The notes: generated by a model not told the origin, from the letters alone. DNA of 64,000 nt from Parundibacterium terreum (GCF_014636315.1 NZ_BMED01000001.1:1803941-1867940); one strand, 5' to 3'. Positions 16,019-26,620 are shown, counted from the stretch's first letter. A program made the numbers and translations.

Positions 16019-17188
16019 TCACACCGCCCGCAGACAATCCACAATCTTCATCCGAGCCGCCCGCCAGGCTGGAATAAATCCGCCGATAAACCCCATAAAC
16101 AAAGAAAACACGAGAGTCTGCACGATGATGCCCGGCGTCAGCTTGAACTGGAAAGCCAGTTCGCTGAAGGTCTGAAAATTGGTCGTGGAGATATCCACCG
16201 CCTGCATCCAGGAAGCGGCAAACAAGCCTATCATGCCGCCCACCAGCGACAGCAGCAGCGACTCCAGCAAGAAGGCCCCAAGCACGGCGCCGCGTCGGAA
16301 GCCCAGCGCACGCAGAGTACCGATCTCTCCTACCCTTTGCGCAACCGCTGCAAACATCGTGATCATCGCACCGACTACTGCACCGATGGAAAAGATGATG
16401 GACAGGCTCAGCCCCAGGATACGAATAAAGGTAGCCAGCGCCTCGCTCTGCTCCGAATAAAACTGAATCTCCGGCTTGGCATCCACCTGCAGGCGCGGAT
16501 CATTGTCTATCGCGGCCTTGACGCCGGCCAGCGCCGACTGGTCGGTCAGGCGAAATACCATCGTCGAATAGCTATTGCGCCGGAACGCCGCCATCATCTG
16601 CTCCGAATCGCCCCAGATTTCGCTGTCAAAACCGGTCTTGCCGGAATCAAAAATGCCGACCACGATCCAGTCGCGCTGAGCAAAATGCAAGGTCTCTCCC
16701 AGGCCGGTGCCGCGAAAGCCCTTGGCAATCGCATGGCCGGCAATGATCTCGGAAGTACCGGGCCGGAACATGCGTCCCTGTATCAGTTGCACCTGCGGCC
16801 TTAATTCCATGCCCAACTGCGACGTGCCGCGCAAGGTCACATTGCTGGGCTTGCCGTTACTGCGCTTGGGAAGGTTGTTCAGCACTACCGGCTCTTTGCT
16901 GACCAGCGGCCGGCCTTCGCCATTGGTCGCTATCCCCGGCAGGCTTTCTATGATGGCAGCCTGGTCACGCGAGATACCGCTATTGATCTCGGCGCCTGCG
17001 CCTTTGCGCAGTATCAGCACATTATCCGGCTGGCCGGTCGCCACCAGTGTGGCGCGTATTCCTTCGCTCATCATCAGCACGACGGCAAAGACAAATACCA
17101 CCAGCGCCATGCCGCCGGCAGTCAGCAAGGTTGTTACGCGGCGCACCCACAGGTTGCGGGCGACATAGGAAAACGGAATCGCCTTCAT
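16019..17188 (-). CDS. FtsX/MacB-type ABC permease (second of two)
   Basis: A 389-residue inner-membrane permease with one N-terminal membrane helix (about 20-42), a periplasmic MacB-like domain and three C-terminal helices (about 265-385), the FtsX topology. Conserved C-terminal text includes QRVGEIGTLRALGFRRGAVLGAFLLES. The ATG at 17188 overlaps the TGA of the preceding permease gene (ATGA), so the reading frame upstream to 17245 is not used. It is the fourth and last gene of an adaptor-ATPase-permease-permease operon, which makes a MacAB-like efflux or envelope transport complex likely. The substrate is unknown. Confidence 0.88.
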   Translation of the reverse strand: MKAIPFSYVARNLWVRRVTTLLTAGGMALVVFVFAVVLMMSEGIRATLVATGQPDNVLILRKGAGAEINSGISRDQAAIIESLPGIATNGEGRPLVSKEPVVLNNLPKRSNGKPSNVTLRGTSQLGMELRPQVQLIQGRMFRPGTSEIIAGHAIAKGFRGTGLGETLHFAQRDWIVVGIFDSGKTGFDSEIWGDSEQMMAAFRRNSYSTMVFRLTDQSALAGVKAAIDNDPRLQVDAKPEIQFYSEQSEALATFIRILGLSLSIIFSIGAVVGAMITMFAAVAQRVGEIGTLRALGFRRGAVLGAFLLESLLLSLVGGMIGLFAASWMQAVDISTTNFQTFSELAFQFKLTPGIIVQTLVFSLFMGFIGGFIPAWRAARMKIVDCLRAV

Positions 17189-18342
17189 GCTATCTGCCTC
17201 AGTCCATTGACGATGCTGATGCGGCTCATCTTCCATGCAGGCCATGCTGCGGCAACAACGCCGACAATCAGGCTGGCCAGCATTTGCAATATCATCGTCG
17301 TCTCCGACACATGGAATTGCGGGAATAGCGTACCCACCGCTTTTGCAAATCCGGACGCAATCGGCAAGGTCACCAGCAAGCCGATTCCGCCGCCCAGCAA
17401 GGCAATCACCAGGCTTTCACCAAATAGCAGCTTGACGACAAACCCCGGAGAGAATCCCAGCGCCTTCAGCGTCGCGTATTCCGCCAGGCGCTCGCGCGCC
17501 GTCATCATCATGGTATTGGCCATCACAGCCATGATGATGATCACAATCACATAGCTGACCGCATTGACCGCCACCAGTATGGCTTCGCTCATGGATACGA
17601 ATCCCAGTTGGAAGGCTTTTTCCGTTTCAGTCAGGGTTTCCGCCAGCGAATTCTTGAACAGGGCGTCGATGCGCTCCGAGATCAGCGGCGCATTATCCGG
17701 CTCATTGATGCTGACCACATATACGCCGACGTAATCGGCGTTGCTGCGCCTCAGTTTGCGCACCGTCTCAGCCAGGTATTGCCAATGGAAAAGCAATTGC
17801 GATTCATCAGTCTTGGCATCCACGCCGTCCCAGATACCCCTCAGTGTAAAAGTCCAGGTGCCAGGGTAAATGGTGCCGCGTATCGGTATCTGGTCGCCCA
17901 CTTTCCAGCCATACTGTGTCGCCAGTTTGCGGCCGACGATGGCGCCCTGTCGGTCCAGCAGGAAGGCCTTCTTCTCATCATCTTTCAGCACATATTCCGG
18001 ATACAGGGCCAGATAGCTGGCCGGCTCCACCGCAAATTGCGGGAAAAAATTACGCTCGGTGATATAGATGCCGCCGAACCAGTTGGACCAGGATACGCCG
18101 CTGACTCCCTCCACATTGCGCAGCCTGTCCGCATAGTTCAAGGGCAAGGGAAAGGTCAGCGAGATGGAATTGCGCGTGATCAGCCGCGTGCTTGATGTTC
18201 CCTCCACACCGGCATACCAGGCATCCACGATGGTACGCAGCAAGCCGAACGCACAGATGGCGACCACCAGTCCGACCATCGTCAGCAAGGTGCGCAGCTT
18301 ATGCCGGAAGGCGTTCTTGAGCAGGAGTTTAAAAATGAACAT
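17185..18342 (-). CDS. FtsX/MacB-type ABC permease (first of two)
   Basis: A 385-residue permease with an N-terminal helix (about 17-40), a large periplasmic domain and three C-terminal helices. TARERLAEYATLKALGFSPGFVVKLLFGES is the conserved FtsX-type coupling region. The ATG at 18342 is preferred to a TTG two codons earlier. It follows the ATPase gene by 15 bases and overlaps the next permease gene by 4. Its periplasmic domain differs from that of the second permease, so the complex probably has a heterodimeric membrane part, unlike MacB, which is a homodimer with a fused ATPase. Confidence 0.88.
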   Translation of the reverse strand: MFIFKLLLKNAFRHKLRTLLTMVGLVVAICAFGLLRTIVDAWYAGVEGTSSTRLITRNSISLTFPLPLNYADRLRNVEGVSGVSWSNWFGGIYITERNFFPQFAVEPASYLALYPEYVLKDDEKKAFLLDRQGAIVGRKLATQYGWKVGDQIPIRGTIYPGTWTFTLRGIWDGVDAKTDESQLLFHWQYLAETVRKLRRSNADYVGVYVVSINEPDNAPLISERIDALFKNSLAETLTETEKAFQLGFVSMSEAILVAVNAVSYVIVIIIMAVMANTMMMTARERLAEYATLKALGFSPGFVVKLLFGESLVIALLGGGIGLLVTLPIASGFAKAVGTLFPQFHVSETTMILQMLASLIVGVVAAAWPAWKMSRISIVNGLRQIA

Positions 18343-18357
18343 GGGCAAATGGCCGGG

Positions 18358-19098
18358 CTAGTGCGCCGATGTCAGTATCTCTGAATCCGGCACCAGCAAG
18401 CCCTTTTCCAGGTGGATCAGCCGCTTGGCGCGCGAGGCCGCCTTGGGATCGTGCGTCACCATGACGATGGTCTTGCCCAGCTCAGTATGCAATTCATCCA
18501 GCATCGCCAAGACCTCTTCTGCGGTAGCGCGATCCAGATCGCCGGTTGGCTCATCGGCGACGATCAGCGTGGGATCCGTGACAAGGGCACGCGCAATTGC
18601 CACCCTTTGCTGCTGGCCGCCGGACAATTCATTCGGATAGTGGTCCATCCTGTCTTCCAGCCTGACCATGTTCAACGCTGCTTCCACATGCGCCTTGCGC
18701 TGCGAGCGCGACAGCCCGGTCAGCAGCAATGGCAGCTCCACATTTTCAAATGCTGTCAATACCGGCATCAGGTTATAGAACTGGAAGATAAAACCGACAT
18801 TGGCCGCGCGCCAGTCAGCCAGCTCGCCTTCGCTCAGCGTGGCAATATTGACGCCGCCTATTTCTATCGTGCCGCTGGTCGGCTTATCAATACCCGCGAT
18901 CAGGTTCAGCAAGGTACTCTTGCCGGAGCCGCTAGGGCCCATCAGTGCAATGAACTCGGCCTCCTGCACGTCCAAGTCCACTCCCTGCAACACGGGAATG
19001 GGCTGCCCGCCGCGGATATAGGTTTTATCCAGCTTGCGGATGCGGATTACCGGTTCAGCCGGCGCAATCGCCTCGCTCATTTCAGTGCCTGCCGTCAT
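18358..19098 (-). CDS. ABC transporter ATPase, LolD/MacB family
   Basis: A 246-residue ATPase with Walker A GPSGSGKS (54-61), the signature LSGGQQQR near 151, Walker B LIVADEPTGDLD and switch histidine in VMVTHDP. The FQFYNLMPVLTAFENVELPLLL stretch is typical of the LolD/MacB/FtsE group, which powers FtsX-type permeases by moving periplasmic domains rather than passing substrate through a channel. The ATG overlaps the stop of the adaptor gene upstream (ATGA). It energises the two permeases downstream. Confidence 0.92.
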   Translation of the reverse strand: MTAGTEMSEAIAPAEPVIRIRKLDKTYIRGGQPIPVLQGVDLDVQEAEFIALMGPSGSGKSTLLNLIAGIDKPTSGTIEIGGVNIATLSEGELADWRAANVGFIFQFYNLMPVLTAFENVELPLLLTGLSRSQRKAHVEAALNMVRLEDRMDHYPNELSGGQQQRVAIARALVTDPTLIVADEPTGDLDRATAEEVLAMLDELHTELGKTIVMVTHDPKAASRAKRLIHLEKGLLVPDSEILTSAH

Positions 19099-20345
19099 TT
19101 GGCCGCCACGGCTATCTTGGTGCCCGCGGCCAGTTTGTCCGGCGGCGACAAGACCAGTTTGTCGCCGGATTTGACTGCGCCGCTCACCTCCAGGTTATCG
19201 CCTATCTTGCGGCCGGTTTGCACAACCACGGCTTCGACAGTATCGTCCTTGATGCGGAATACGATTTTCTTGCCTTCGCGCTCAACCACTGCTTTCGGGT
19301 TCAACGCCAGCACCGGCTTTTGATCGGCATCGGTCGCCACTTGCGACAGGATGGTTACCTTGGCGCTCATCTCGGGCAGGATGCGCGGATCCAGCTTTTC
19401 AAAGCGTATCTTGGTCATGACCGTAGCCTTGGCCCTGTCCACGGTAGGAACTATGCCTACCACGCTGCCGCGAAAGCGCGAATCCGGCAAGGCATCCAAC
19501 GTAATCTCCACCGGCTGCCCTATCCTGGCCTTGGACAGATTGCTCTCCGACACATCCGCCTCTACTTCAAGCGTGCTCATGTCGGCCATCGTCACCACCG
19601 CGCCCTGCGTATTGGCGGCGCTGGAAAACGGCGTGATGATATCGCCCACATTCGCATTCTTGACCAGCACCACACCGTCAAACGGCGCGCGGATATCGGT
19701 AAAATCCTGGTTAACCTGCTGCACCTTCAATTGCGCCCGGGCCACGGCCACGGCCGCCTTTGCCGATACGACAGCCGCGCGAGCAGAGTTGACACGGGTA
19801 GTGGCGGTATCCAAAGCCTGTATCGACACAAAACCCTGCGCCTTCAACCCCTGCGCGCGCTTCAGGTCCGCCTCTGCATTGATCAGTTCTACATTCGCCT
19901 GTGCGACACCGGCTTCAGCCTGTTTGATCCCCGCTTGTGCCTGCGCGATCGATGCATTCACATCGCTGGCGTCAAGCTTGGCCAGTAGGTCGCCCTCCTT
20001 GACCTGGCTGCCCTCGCGCACATTCAGTTGCACCAGCCGCCCTGTGGCTTTGCTGGCAACCGCGGCCCGGCGCTGTGCGACAACGTAGCCGGAAGCCGTC
20101 AGTTGCGCATATTGCTGCGACGGGTAGGACGTTACCACCGAGGTCGCCTGCACTTCAATTTTGGAAGGCTTGAGCGCAATGCCAGCACCGCCAATGATGA
20201 TCAGCACCACGACCGCCCAGCGTCCCCAGCGTTTTTTCTTACCCGGCTTCAGTGTGCCGCGATCTATCTTCAATTGTTTCAGCGCGGAAGGATTCGCCGG
20301 GGCTGGGCTGGGTTCAGGTGTGGAAGGTGGCATGGTCGCTGTCAT
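19095..20345 (-). CDS. Periplasmic adaptor (MacA/HlyD-like membrane fusion protein)
   Basis: A 416-residue adaptor with a cytoplasmic Pro-rich tail, a positively charged KPGKKKRWGRW and a single membrane anchor (about 42-60), then barrel-sandwich, lipoyl halves (GRLVQLNVREGSQVKEGDLLAKLD and DIRAPFDGVVLVKNANVGD) around an Ala-rich coiled-coil hairpin (about 125-215), and a C-terminal beta-barrel. Such proteins bridge inner-membrane ABC transporters to an outer-membrane channel; no TolC homologue is in the window. It is the first gene of the four-gene operon. The start is uncertain: ATG at 20345 or 20333, neither with a clear ribosome binding site. Confidence 0.87.
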   Translation of the reverse strand: MTATMPPSTPEPSPAPANPSALKQLKIDRGTLKPGKKKRWGRWAVVVLIIIGGAGIALKPSKIEVQATSVVTSYPSQQYAQLTASGYVVAQRRAAVASKATGRLVQLNVREGSQVKEGDLLAKLDASDVNASIAQAQAGIKQAEAGVAQANVELINAEADLKRAQGLKAQGFVSIQALDTATTRVNSARAAVVSAKAAVAVARAQLKVQQVNQDFTDIRAPFDGVVLVKNANVGDIITPFSSAANTQGAVVTMADMSTLEVEADVSESNLSKARIGQPVEITLDALPDSRFRGSVVGIVPTVDRAKATVMTKIRFEKLDPRILPEMSAKVTILSQVATDADQKPVLALNPKAVVEREGKKIVFRIKDDTVEAVVVQTGRKIGDNLEVSGAVKSGDKLVLSPPDKLAAGTKIAVAAK

Positions 20346-20597
20346 CTGGCTTTTATATCCGTCAATGTTCAGGAGTTCCAACAGCCGGCGGCATAAGGAG
20401 ACAAACCAGGTTACAAACCAAGGCTGCCAATATGTCGCGGCTGTAAAAAGCCTATGCTATATGGATAATAAATAATACACAACAGTATCTGCTGTGTTGG
20501 CGTTGTTGGTGGTGTTGGTTGTACTGGCTCCAATGCTGTTGCATGCAGTCACAACAGTCTTAAGAGAATGAAGCGATGACGGCCAGCTAGAGGATCG

Positions 20598-21926
20598 CTA
20601 TTGAGCTGCAGCCTTTGCCGCCAATTCCTTTGAGCACTCGCTTTGCGGAAAAGCCCGCTGCGCCTGTTCGGGATTGAACGCGACCAAGGCTGCCTTGGCC
20701 CGCTCCACATCCTTGCCGAATTCGTTCAGGTAGCGGCTGCGCTCCTCGCTTTGCCATTCCGCTTCGGAAAATACCTTCAAGGGATAAGACTTGCTCACAT
20801 AGGCGGTGCCGGCAATGCGCGGCATCAGTGCACGGTCGGGGTCGGTATTTTCCTTGAGCAAATATCCATCCACGTCGCGCAAAGTCAGCGGCAATACGGG
20901 CTGCTCATCGCGCAGCAGCTTGCCATATACGGTCAGACGGACCTCACTGCCCCCTTGCGGCAACAGGTCATTGAAATTCACCAGTGCAAACGGCCTACCC
21001 TTGGCATCATCTACGCGCCCGGTCACCACGTAGCGGCCCGGCGTTGTCACTTGCGCCTTCATATAAAAATTCAGCGAACCGTTTTCTACCGCCTCGCGTA
21101 TGCTGCCGGACCAGACAGCCGGAGTTTCCGGCGAATAAATCACATCAAACAGCACCACGCCGGAACGGTCGCCCACATTGTATTGAACTTCCGTCCTGAT
21201 GGTACCGTTGAAATTGGCAAAGCCTGTCAGCGCCGGAGACAGTACCCCAGACGATACGCCATCCCCTGCAGCGGCATCGCCATTATTGCCGTCATCGGCA
21301 AACGGCAACACGATCTGCGGTGTTTCCCTGCTGCCTTGAAAAGTAATGCCGCGCGCCACGGCACGGGTCACAAACAAGGGCTTAGCCTGCCCCTGGCTAT
21401 CCACCGCGTGAATAGAAAATGCCGCGCTTTCCCCTGCTGCCAGATACACGCGCGATTGCGAAGTCTGGATCTGTATCGTCGCATCGCTGCCGCCGCCCTG
21501 TTTGCGCATGGCATTGTTTTCCAGCACGGGCTGATTAGGATAGACCTGATCGGGATGCTCCTTGATGGAACGGGAGTTATTCGGATATTTGGTCGTATTT
21601 TTATAACTGCACAGGCTGTGATCAGCCAGCTCCAGCTGCTTGCCAAGCTCCTGCAAGCGTTGCTCGCGCTCCGACAGCATGGGCACAACAGCCGCCTGCC
21701 CATCCAGCCTGTCCGGTGTCTTCAAAAAGGAATTGTTTGTAGCTTTAGCCTGTGATGTATTGGCACTTGCAGTCACGTCTTGCGGCCAGTACCAGAAACC
21801 GATAAAAAGCAGCACCACGGCGGTAACAGCCGCCGCGCCCCAGTGCCGCTGCAGCCATCCTCGCTGAGGAGGTGGCTGCTTTCCGTTTGCAAGCTTGCGC
21901 TTGCGGTCATCGGACTTACGTGGCAT
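20598..21926 (-). CDS. Membrane-anchored protein with choice-of-anchor X-like region
   Basis: A 442-residue protein with a basic N-terminus, one membrane helix (30-46) and a large periplasmic part; a type II anchor is likely. An acidic turn, ADDGNNGDAAAGDG (about 209-222), followed by beta-rich sequence recalls the region that databases call choice-of-anchor X, but I cannot confirm the match. The C-terminal third is mostly strands with EVRLTVYGKLLRDEQPVLPLTLRDVDGYLL. Its ATG overlaps the stop of the upstream secreted-protein gene by 11 bases, so the two are co-translated and may act together; a role as partner or chaperone of that protein is only inference. No catalytic motif is evident. Confidence 0.6.
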   Translation of the reverse strand: MPRKSDDRKRKLANGKQPPPQRGWLQRHWGAAAVTAVVLLFIGFWYWPQDVTASANTSQAKATNNSFLKTPDRLDGQAAVVPMLSEREQRLQELGKQLELADHSLCSYKNTTKYPNNSRSIKEHPDQVYPNQPVLENNAMRKQGGGSDATIQIQTSQSRVYLAAGESAAFSIHAVDSQGQAKPLFVTRAVARGITFQGSRETPQIVLPFADDGNNGDAAAGDGVSSGVLSPALTGFANFNGTIRTEVQYNVGDRSGVVLFDVIYSPETPAVWSGSIREAVENGSLNFYMKAQVTTPGRYVVTGRVDDAKGRPFALVNFNDLLPQGGSEVRLTVYGKLLRDEQPVLPLTLRDVDGYLLKENTDPDRALMPRIAGTAYVSKSYPLKVFSEAEWQSEERSRYLNEFGKDVERAKAALVAFNPEQAQRAFPQSECSKELAAKAAAQ

Positions 21927-22803
21927 TGCTCACCATCGCCGCTCGCACCAGCGAGATGACACCTTGCCAATTACCGTTGGCATAGTGGTTATACGCTTCA
22001 TTGTCATCCCGGAAGGAAACGGAATGGTAGCTCCATTTGAGCGACCCGCCCTCATTGGCCGCCGTTCCCAGTGTCAGGTCATTGCAAAACCAGTCGCTGG
22101 GGTTGCAATAAGAGCCGCCGGAGGAACCGGATACGCCGCCGGAGCTATGATAGGCGACGGCCTCATCATCCTGGCCCGGCAAAATGCCTGAATACAGCGT
22201 TCCCTTGGCCCCTGCATACATGTAGAACCACACATTATGCGTATCGTTGTGGTTGTACATTGCGCGGGCGGTAGAGGTTTTCAGGTCCTTGACCAGCGGC
22301 TCGGAAACCGCCCAGGACCCGGCATCGGATAGCTCGGAGCCGCCGCCGGCCCCAGCCGCCGTTCGCACCCATTTGATATTCCATCCCACCTGCGTGCTGC
22401 CGTCGGCATTGCCGCACTGCCCGGAGGAGTTAGCAACCGCATTTTTCTTGGTGCGGGCCGTGCCGCCATAATTGGCCAGCGTATAGCCCAGCATCAGGTC
22501 GCCTGCGCTATGGGTAGCGATATAGCACCAGTTGGAGCCGGTGCAAAAGCAATCCAGCGCATCGCGTATCTTGCCGTTTTGCGATGCGATGCTGTTATAG
22601 CCATCCCAATTGACTGCTTTTTTATTGACGCCGGCCGCCGTGGAGCTGGGGCCCCAATAAGAAAAGCTGGTGTAGTCGCCAACCACGCCACCGCCGCCCC
22701 TGCCGTTGATCCACAAGGTGTAATTGGTCGCACTGGCGATATTGGACACTGCCGCCAGCGCTATCAGCAGCACCGGTATTAAAAACCGCATTAACTTTGC
22801 CAT
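21916..22803 (-). CDS. Secreted protein with hydrolase-like serine motif
   Basis: A 295-residue protein with a signal peptide (1-25, cleavage after ASA). The mature chain is rich in Gly, Ser, Asn and Tyr and holds the stretch NGRGGGGVVGDY near 33-44 and CYIATHSAGDLMLGYTLA (93-110), in which T97-H98-S99-A100-G101 resembles the nucleophile elbow of alpha/beta-hydrolases such as lipases. Six cysteines fall in pairs (DCFCTGSNWC, YCNPSDWFCND) and suggest disulfides. I do not recognise the family; an esterase or lipase is plausible. GAGGGGG before the ATG at 22803 fixes the start over the longer frame from 22827. It is translationally coupled to the membrane-anchored gene downstream. Confidence 0.6.
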   Translation of the reverse strand: MAKLMRFLIPVLLIALAAVSNIASATNYTLWINGRGGGGVVGDYTSFSYWGPSSTAAGVNKKAVNWDGYNSIASQNGKIRDALDCFCTGSNWCYIATHSAGDLMLGYTLANYGGTARTKKNAVANSSGQCGNADGSTQVGWNIKWVRTAAGAGGGSELSDAGSWAVSEPLVKDLKTSTARAMYNHNDTHNVWFYMYAGAKGTLYSGILPGQDDEAVAYHSSGGVSGSSGGSYCNPSDWFCNDLTLGTAANEGGSLKWSYHSVSFRDDNEAYNHYANGNWQGVISLVRAAMVSNAT

Positions 22804-23100
22804 CAAAATCCCCCTCTGGTAGAACATGGATATGGAAACCGCATGAAACTACTGCACCAAGCAACTGCTTTGAAACGGGAGCAACGGTTACGCCGGAGTG
22901 CCGGGCAAGCCCGTGGGAACGGGGCTGAAATTGAGGGCAATACGGACCAACCGGAGCGGAGTATCAGGAGGGCCGGAGGCTACTGTCAATTTGCGATGCA
23001 GCAAAGAAAAGCTGGAAACGCAGCAGCTTAACTAGCCTGCCACTCTGAAAATGGATGGGAATGCTGCTTTAGTGGAAAAACTCTAAATGCATGCGGCAAT
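22804..23100. other. Intergenic region without a recognised gene
   Basis: About 300 bases between the secreted-protein gene and the gcvP terminator. It should hold the promoter of the secreted-protein gene. I see no convincing reading frame, RNA or repeat here. Confidence 0.5.
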
Positions 23101-23132
23101 AAAAAAAGGGCATTGCTGTTGCAATGCCCTTT
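23101..23132 (-). terminator. Rho-independent terminator of the gcvTHP operon
   Basis: A 12-bp perfect stem (23105-23116 with 23121-23132) with a 4-base loop; on the minus strand it is followed by a run of seven or more U. It lies 66 bases beyond the gcvP stop. Confidence 0.9.
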
Positions 23133-23197
23133 GGTGCTGATTTGCTCAGTGTAGTGCGCTATATCAGCTATTGATAAGCCGCTTACTAATAATCGGC

Positions 23198-26089
23198 TTA
23201 CTGATAGTCAGAAATAGGTACACAGGAGCAGAACAGGTTGCGGTCGCCGTATACATTGTCTGCACGGCCTACCGGCGCCCAGTATTTCTGCTTGCGCAGG
23301 CTGGCGACCGGATAGCCGGCCACTTCGCGGCTGTATGCATGTGTCCATTCATCCGCAGTCAGTACCTGCACGGTGTGCGGTGCATGCTTCAGCGGATTGT
23401 CCTGACGGTCAAACTCGCCGGAGGCAACCTTGGCGATTTCCTGGCGGATAGTGATCATCGCATCGATGAAACGGTCCAACTCAGCCAGCGATTCGCTTTC
23501 TGTCGGCTCTATCATCAGCGTGCCAGGTACCGGGAAGCTCATCGTCGGCGCATGGAAGCCGAAGTCGATCAGACGCTTAGCCACGTCTTCATTGCTGATG
23601 CCGGTCAGATCGGTGATAGGACGCAGATCCAGGATACACTCGTGCGCGACCAGGCCGTCGTGGCCGGAGTACAGCACAGGGTAATGCGGTGCCAGACGCT
23701 TGGCGATGTAGTTGGCAGCCAGGATCGCTGTTTCAGTCGCTGCTTTCAGGCCATCCGCACCCATCATCGCGATATACATCCATGAGATAGGCAAGATGCT
23801 GGCAGAACCGAAAGGTGCTGCGCTGACAGCGCCGATACCGGCCTGATCCCTTTGATAACCGCTGGACTTCTGGTTAGGCAGGAACTTCGCCAGATGCGCG
23901 CCGACTGCAACAGGACCAACGCCCGGTCCGCCGCCGCCATGCGGGATGCAGAAGGTTTTGTGTAGGTTCAGGTGGCTAACGTCGCCGCCGAATTGGCCCG
24001 GGGCAGCAACACCGACCATCGCGTTCATATTGGCGCCGTCTACATAAACCTGGCCACCGTTCGCATGCACGATCTCGCAGATTTCCTGGATGCCTTCTTC
24101 AAACACGCCATGCGTGGATGGGTAGGTCACCATGATTGCTGCCAGGTCGTCCTTATGTGCTTCCGCCTTGGCGCGCAGATCGGCCAGATCCACGTTGCCG
24201 CGCTCGTCGCAGGCGACAACCACTACTTCCATATTGACCATGCTGGCCGACGCCGGATTGGTGCCGTGCGCAGAAGAAGGAATCAGGCAGATCTTGCGAT
24301 GCGATTCGCCACGGGATGCGTGGTAAGCCTCGATCACCAGCAAACCTGCGTATTCGCCTTGCGAACCGGCATTCGGCTGCAGCGAAACTGCTGCATAACC
24401 AGTTGCCGCGCACAGCATCGCCTCCAGCTGATCGATCATTTCACGATAACCGATACTCTGGTCGGCAGGCGCGAAAGGATGCATATTGGAGAACTCAGGC
24501 CAGGTCACGGGAATCATTTCGCTGGTCGCGTTCAGCTTCATCGTGCAGGAACCGAGCGGGATCATGCTGCGATCCAGTGCCAGATCCTTGTCAGCCAGGC
24601 CGCGCAGGTAGCGCAGCATTTCATGTTCGGAGTGATAGCGGTTGAAAACCGGGTGGGTCAGGTAGGCGGAAGTACGCGCCAATACGGTAGGAATGGATTC
24701 CTGTACGCCCGCTTCTATCGCATCAAAATCCGGAGCTTTCGGCGCTGGTGCAATGCCGGTTGCAAAGATGGACCATAGCAGCGCGATATCTTCGCGGCTG
24801 GTGGTTTCATCCAAAGAGATACCGACGTGCGTGCCGTCGATGTGGCGCAGATTGACGCCATTCGCTTCCGCCGTCGCGTGCACCGCCTGTGCGTCCTTGA
24901 CCTTGACAGTCAGTGTGTCGAAATAGGTGGCATTGGTCGTGGCGTAGCCCAGGTGGTGCAAGGCAGTTGCCAGCACGCCGGTATAACGGTGCACGCGCTG
25001 CGCGATCTGGCGCAGGCCGGCAGGACCGTGGTATACCGCATACATCGACGCCATCACCGCCAGCAATACCTGCGCGGTACAGATGTTGGAAGTCGCTTTT
25101 TCGCGGCGGATATGCTGTTCGCGGGTTTGCAAGGCCAGACGGTAAGCCTGGTTGCCCTGCGCATCCACCGTCACGCCGACCAGACGGCCTGGCATGCTGC
25201 GTTTGAACGCATCGCGGGTGGACATATAGCCTGCGTGCGGGCCGCCGAAACCGAGCGGTACACCGAAGCGCTGGCTATTGCCAACCACAACGTCCGCGCC
25301 CCATTCACCCGGAGGCGTCAGCAAGGTCAGCGCCAGCAAGTCGGCTGCAACAATCACCATGCAGCCCTTGGCGTGCAGCGCGGATGCGTAGTCGCGGTAA
25401 TCCTTGATATCGCCATTCACGCCAGGGTATTGCAGCAATACGCCGAAGCAGTCGTTTTCCAGCGCTTCCTTGCCCTTGCAAGTGCGCACTTCTATGCCCA
25501 GCGGTTGCGCGCGGGTTTCTATCACTTCGCGCGTTTGCGGCAATACGTCGTCACCGACATAGAATACCTTGGAGTTCGATTTGCCCACGCGCATGACCAA
25601 CGTCATCGCTTCCGCGGCGGCAGTGCCTTCGTCCAGCATGGACGCGTTGGCGATATCCATGCCGGCCAGGTCGGTCACCATTTGCTGGAAGTTCAGCATG
25701 GCTTCCAGACGGCCTTGCGAAATTTCAGGCTGGTAAGGCGTATAGGCGGTGTACCAGGCTGGATTTTCAAACACATTGCGCAGTACGACGCCCGGCGTAT
25801 GCGTATTGTAGTAGCCCTGGCCTATCATGGATTTCAGCACGCGGTTTTTGCCGGCCAACTGTTTCAGCTTGGCCAGTGCGGCCTGTTCCGGCAACGCATC
25901 GGTGAACTGCGCTAGCGGCAGTACGTCCTTGCGGCGGATATTGGCAGGCACAATAGCGTCGATCAACGCGGTCAGCGATGAATAGCCGACTGCGGACAAC
26001 ATGCTTGCCTGTTCGGACTCGGACGGGCCGATATGGCGTGCAACGAAAGCGTCGCGTGCTTCAAGTTGGGAAAGGCTGATACGGGTCAT
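23198..26089 (-). CDS. gcvP: Glycine dehydrogenase (decarboxylating), P-protein
   Basis: The pyridoxal-phosphate subunit of the glycine cleavage system: it decarboxylates glycine and passes the aminomethyl group to the lipoyl arm of GcvH. The 963-residue length fits the fused single-chain P-protein. The N-terminus reads [10 protein letters not shown] and the PLP lysine is K711 in [18 protein letters not shown]. The ATG at 26089 ([13 protein letters not shown]) is preferred to the upstream frame to 26179, although no Shine-Dalgarno sequence is visible. It is the last gene of the gcvT-gcvH-gcvP operon, 153 bases after gcvH, and is controlled by the glycine riboswitch ahead of gcvT. Confidence 0.97.
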   Translation of the reverse strand: MTRISLSQLEARDAFVARHIGPSESEQASMLSAVGYSSLTALIDAIVPANIRRKDVLPLAQFTDALPEQAALAKLKQLAGKNRVLKSMIGQGYYNTHTPGVVLRNVFENPAWYTAYTPYQPEISQGRLEAMLNFQQMVTDLAGMDIANASMLDEGTAAAEAMTLVMRVGKSNSKVFYVGDDVLPQTREVIETRAQPLGIEVRTCKGKEALENDCFGVLLQYPGVNGDIKDYRDYASALHAKGCMVIVAADLLALTLLTPPGEWGADVVVGNSQRFGVPLGFGGPHAGYMSTRDAFKRSMPGRLVGVTVDAQGNQAYRLALQTREQHIRREKATSNICTAQVLLAVMASMYAVYHGPAGLRQIAQRVHRYTGVLATALHHLGYATTNATYFDTLTVKVKDAQAVHATAEANGVNLRHIDGTHVGISLDETTSREDIALLWSIFATGIAPAPKAPDFDAIEAGVQESIPTVLARTSAYLTHPVFNRYHSEHEMLRYLRGLADKDLALDRSMIPLGSCTMKLNATSEMIPVTWPEFSNMHPFAPADQSIGYREMIDQLEAMLCAATGYAAVSLQPNAGSQGEYAGLLVIEAYHASRGESHRKICLIPSSAHGTNPASASMVNMEVVVVACDERGNVDLADLRAKAEAHKDDLAAIMVTYPSTHGVFEEGIQEICEIVHANGGQVYVDGANMNAMVGVAAPGQFGGDVSHLNLHKTFCIPHGGGGPGVGPVAVGAHLAKFLPNQKSSGYQRDQAGIGAVSAAPFGSASILPISWMYIAMMGADGLKAATETAILAANYIAKRLAPHYPVLYSGHDGLVAHECILDLRPITDLTGISNEDVAKRLIDFGFHAPTMSFPVPGTLMIEPTESESLAELDRFIDAMITIRQEIAKVASGEFDRQDNPLKHAPHTVQVLTADEWTHAYSREVAGYPVASLRKQKYWAPVGRADNVYGDRNLFCSCVPISDYQ

Positions 26090-26242
26090 GATAGGAGGAA
26101 TAAGCGAAGGTATGAATTGTAATCGCGTGAAACCGCGCGGAACCGCGCAAGCTTCACGCTTGCGCATCAGGGAATGCAAGGGAACTCCCGCCCTCCATGC
26201 ACGGGCATCACGGCCCGTCGCATAGTCGGCAGGACTGCCGAT

Positions 26243-26620
26243 TTAGCCTATGTTCTTTTTGTAGTCGTCGGCGCTCATCAGGGCGTCAACATCTGCTGCA
26301 TTGGCTGGTTTCAATTTGAACAGCCACGCATCGTAGGCGTTTGCATTGATGGACTCAGGCGCATCAACCACAGCGTCGTTGACAGCAACGACTTCACCGG
26401 AGATAGGCGCATAGATATCGCCTGCGGCCTTGACGGACTCAACCACGGCGCAGTCCTTGCCTGCAGCGAGAACCTGGCCCACTTTAGGCAAATCGACAAA
26501 CACGATATCGCCCAGGGAATCTTGCGCAAATTCGCTGATGCCGACTGCCACTGTGCCATCGGCTTCTTTACGGATCCATTCGTGGGAGGCTGTGTATTTC
26601 AGGTCTGCTGGGATATTCAT
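26243..26620 (-). CDS. gcvH: Glycine cleavage system H protein
   Basis: The 125-residue lipoyl carrier that shuttles the aminomethyl intermediate from P- to T-protein and dihydrolipoyl groups to the L-protein. The lipoylation site is K64 in [12 protein letters not shown], within the usual beta-barrel (HEWIR...[19 protein letters not shown]). GGAG nine bases before the ATG at 26620 selects this start over one four codons upstream. It is the middle gene of gcvTHP; the L-protein (lpd) is not in the window. Confidence 0.97.
   Translation of the reverse strand: MNIPADLKYTASHEWIRKEADGTVAVGISEFAQDSLGDIVFVDLPKVGQVLAAGKDCAVVESVKAAGDIYAPISGEVVAVNDAVVDAPESINANAYDAWLFKLKPANAADVDALMSADDYKKNIG

Noticed and set aside
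20382-20597. TGTTGGTGGTGTTGG-like repeats ahead of the adaptor gene
   Set aside because: Short, imperfect, low-complexity sequence with no regular period; probably just the promoter region.
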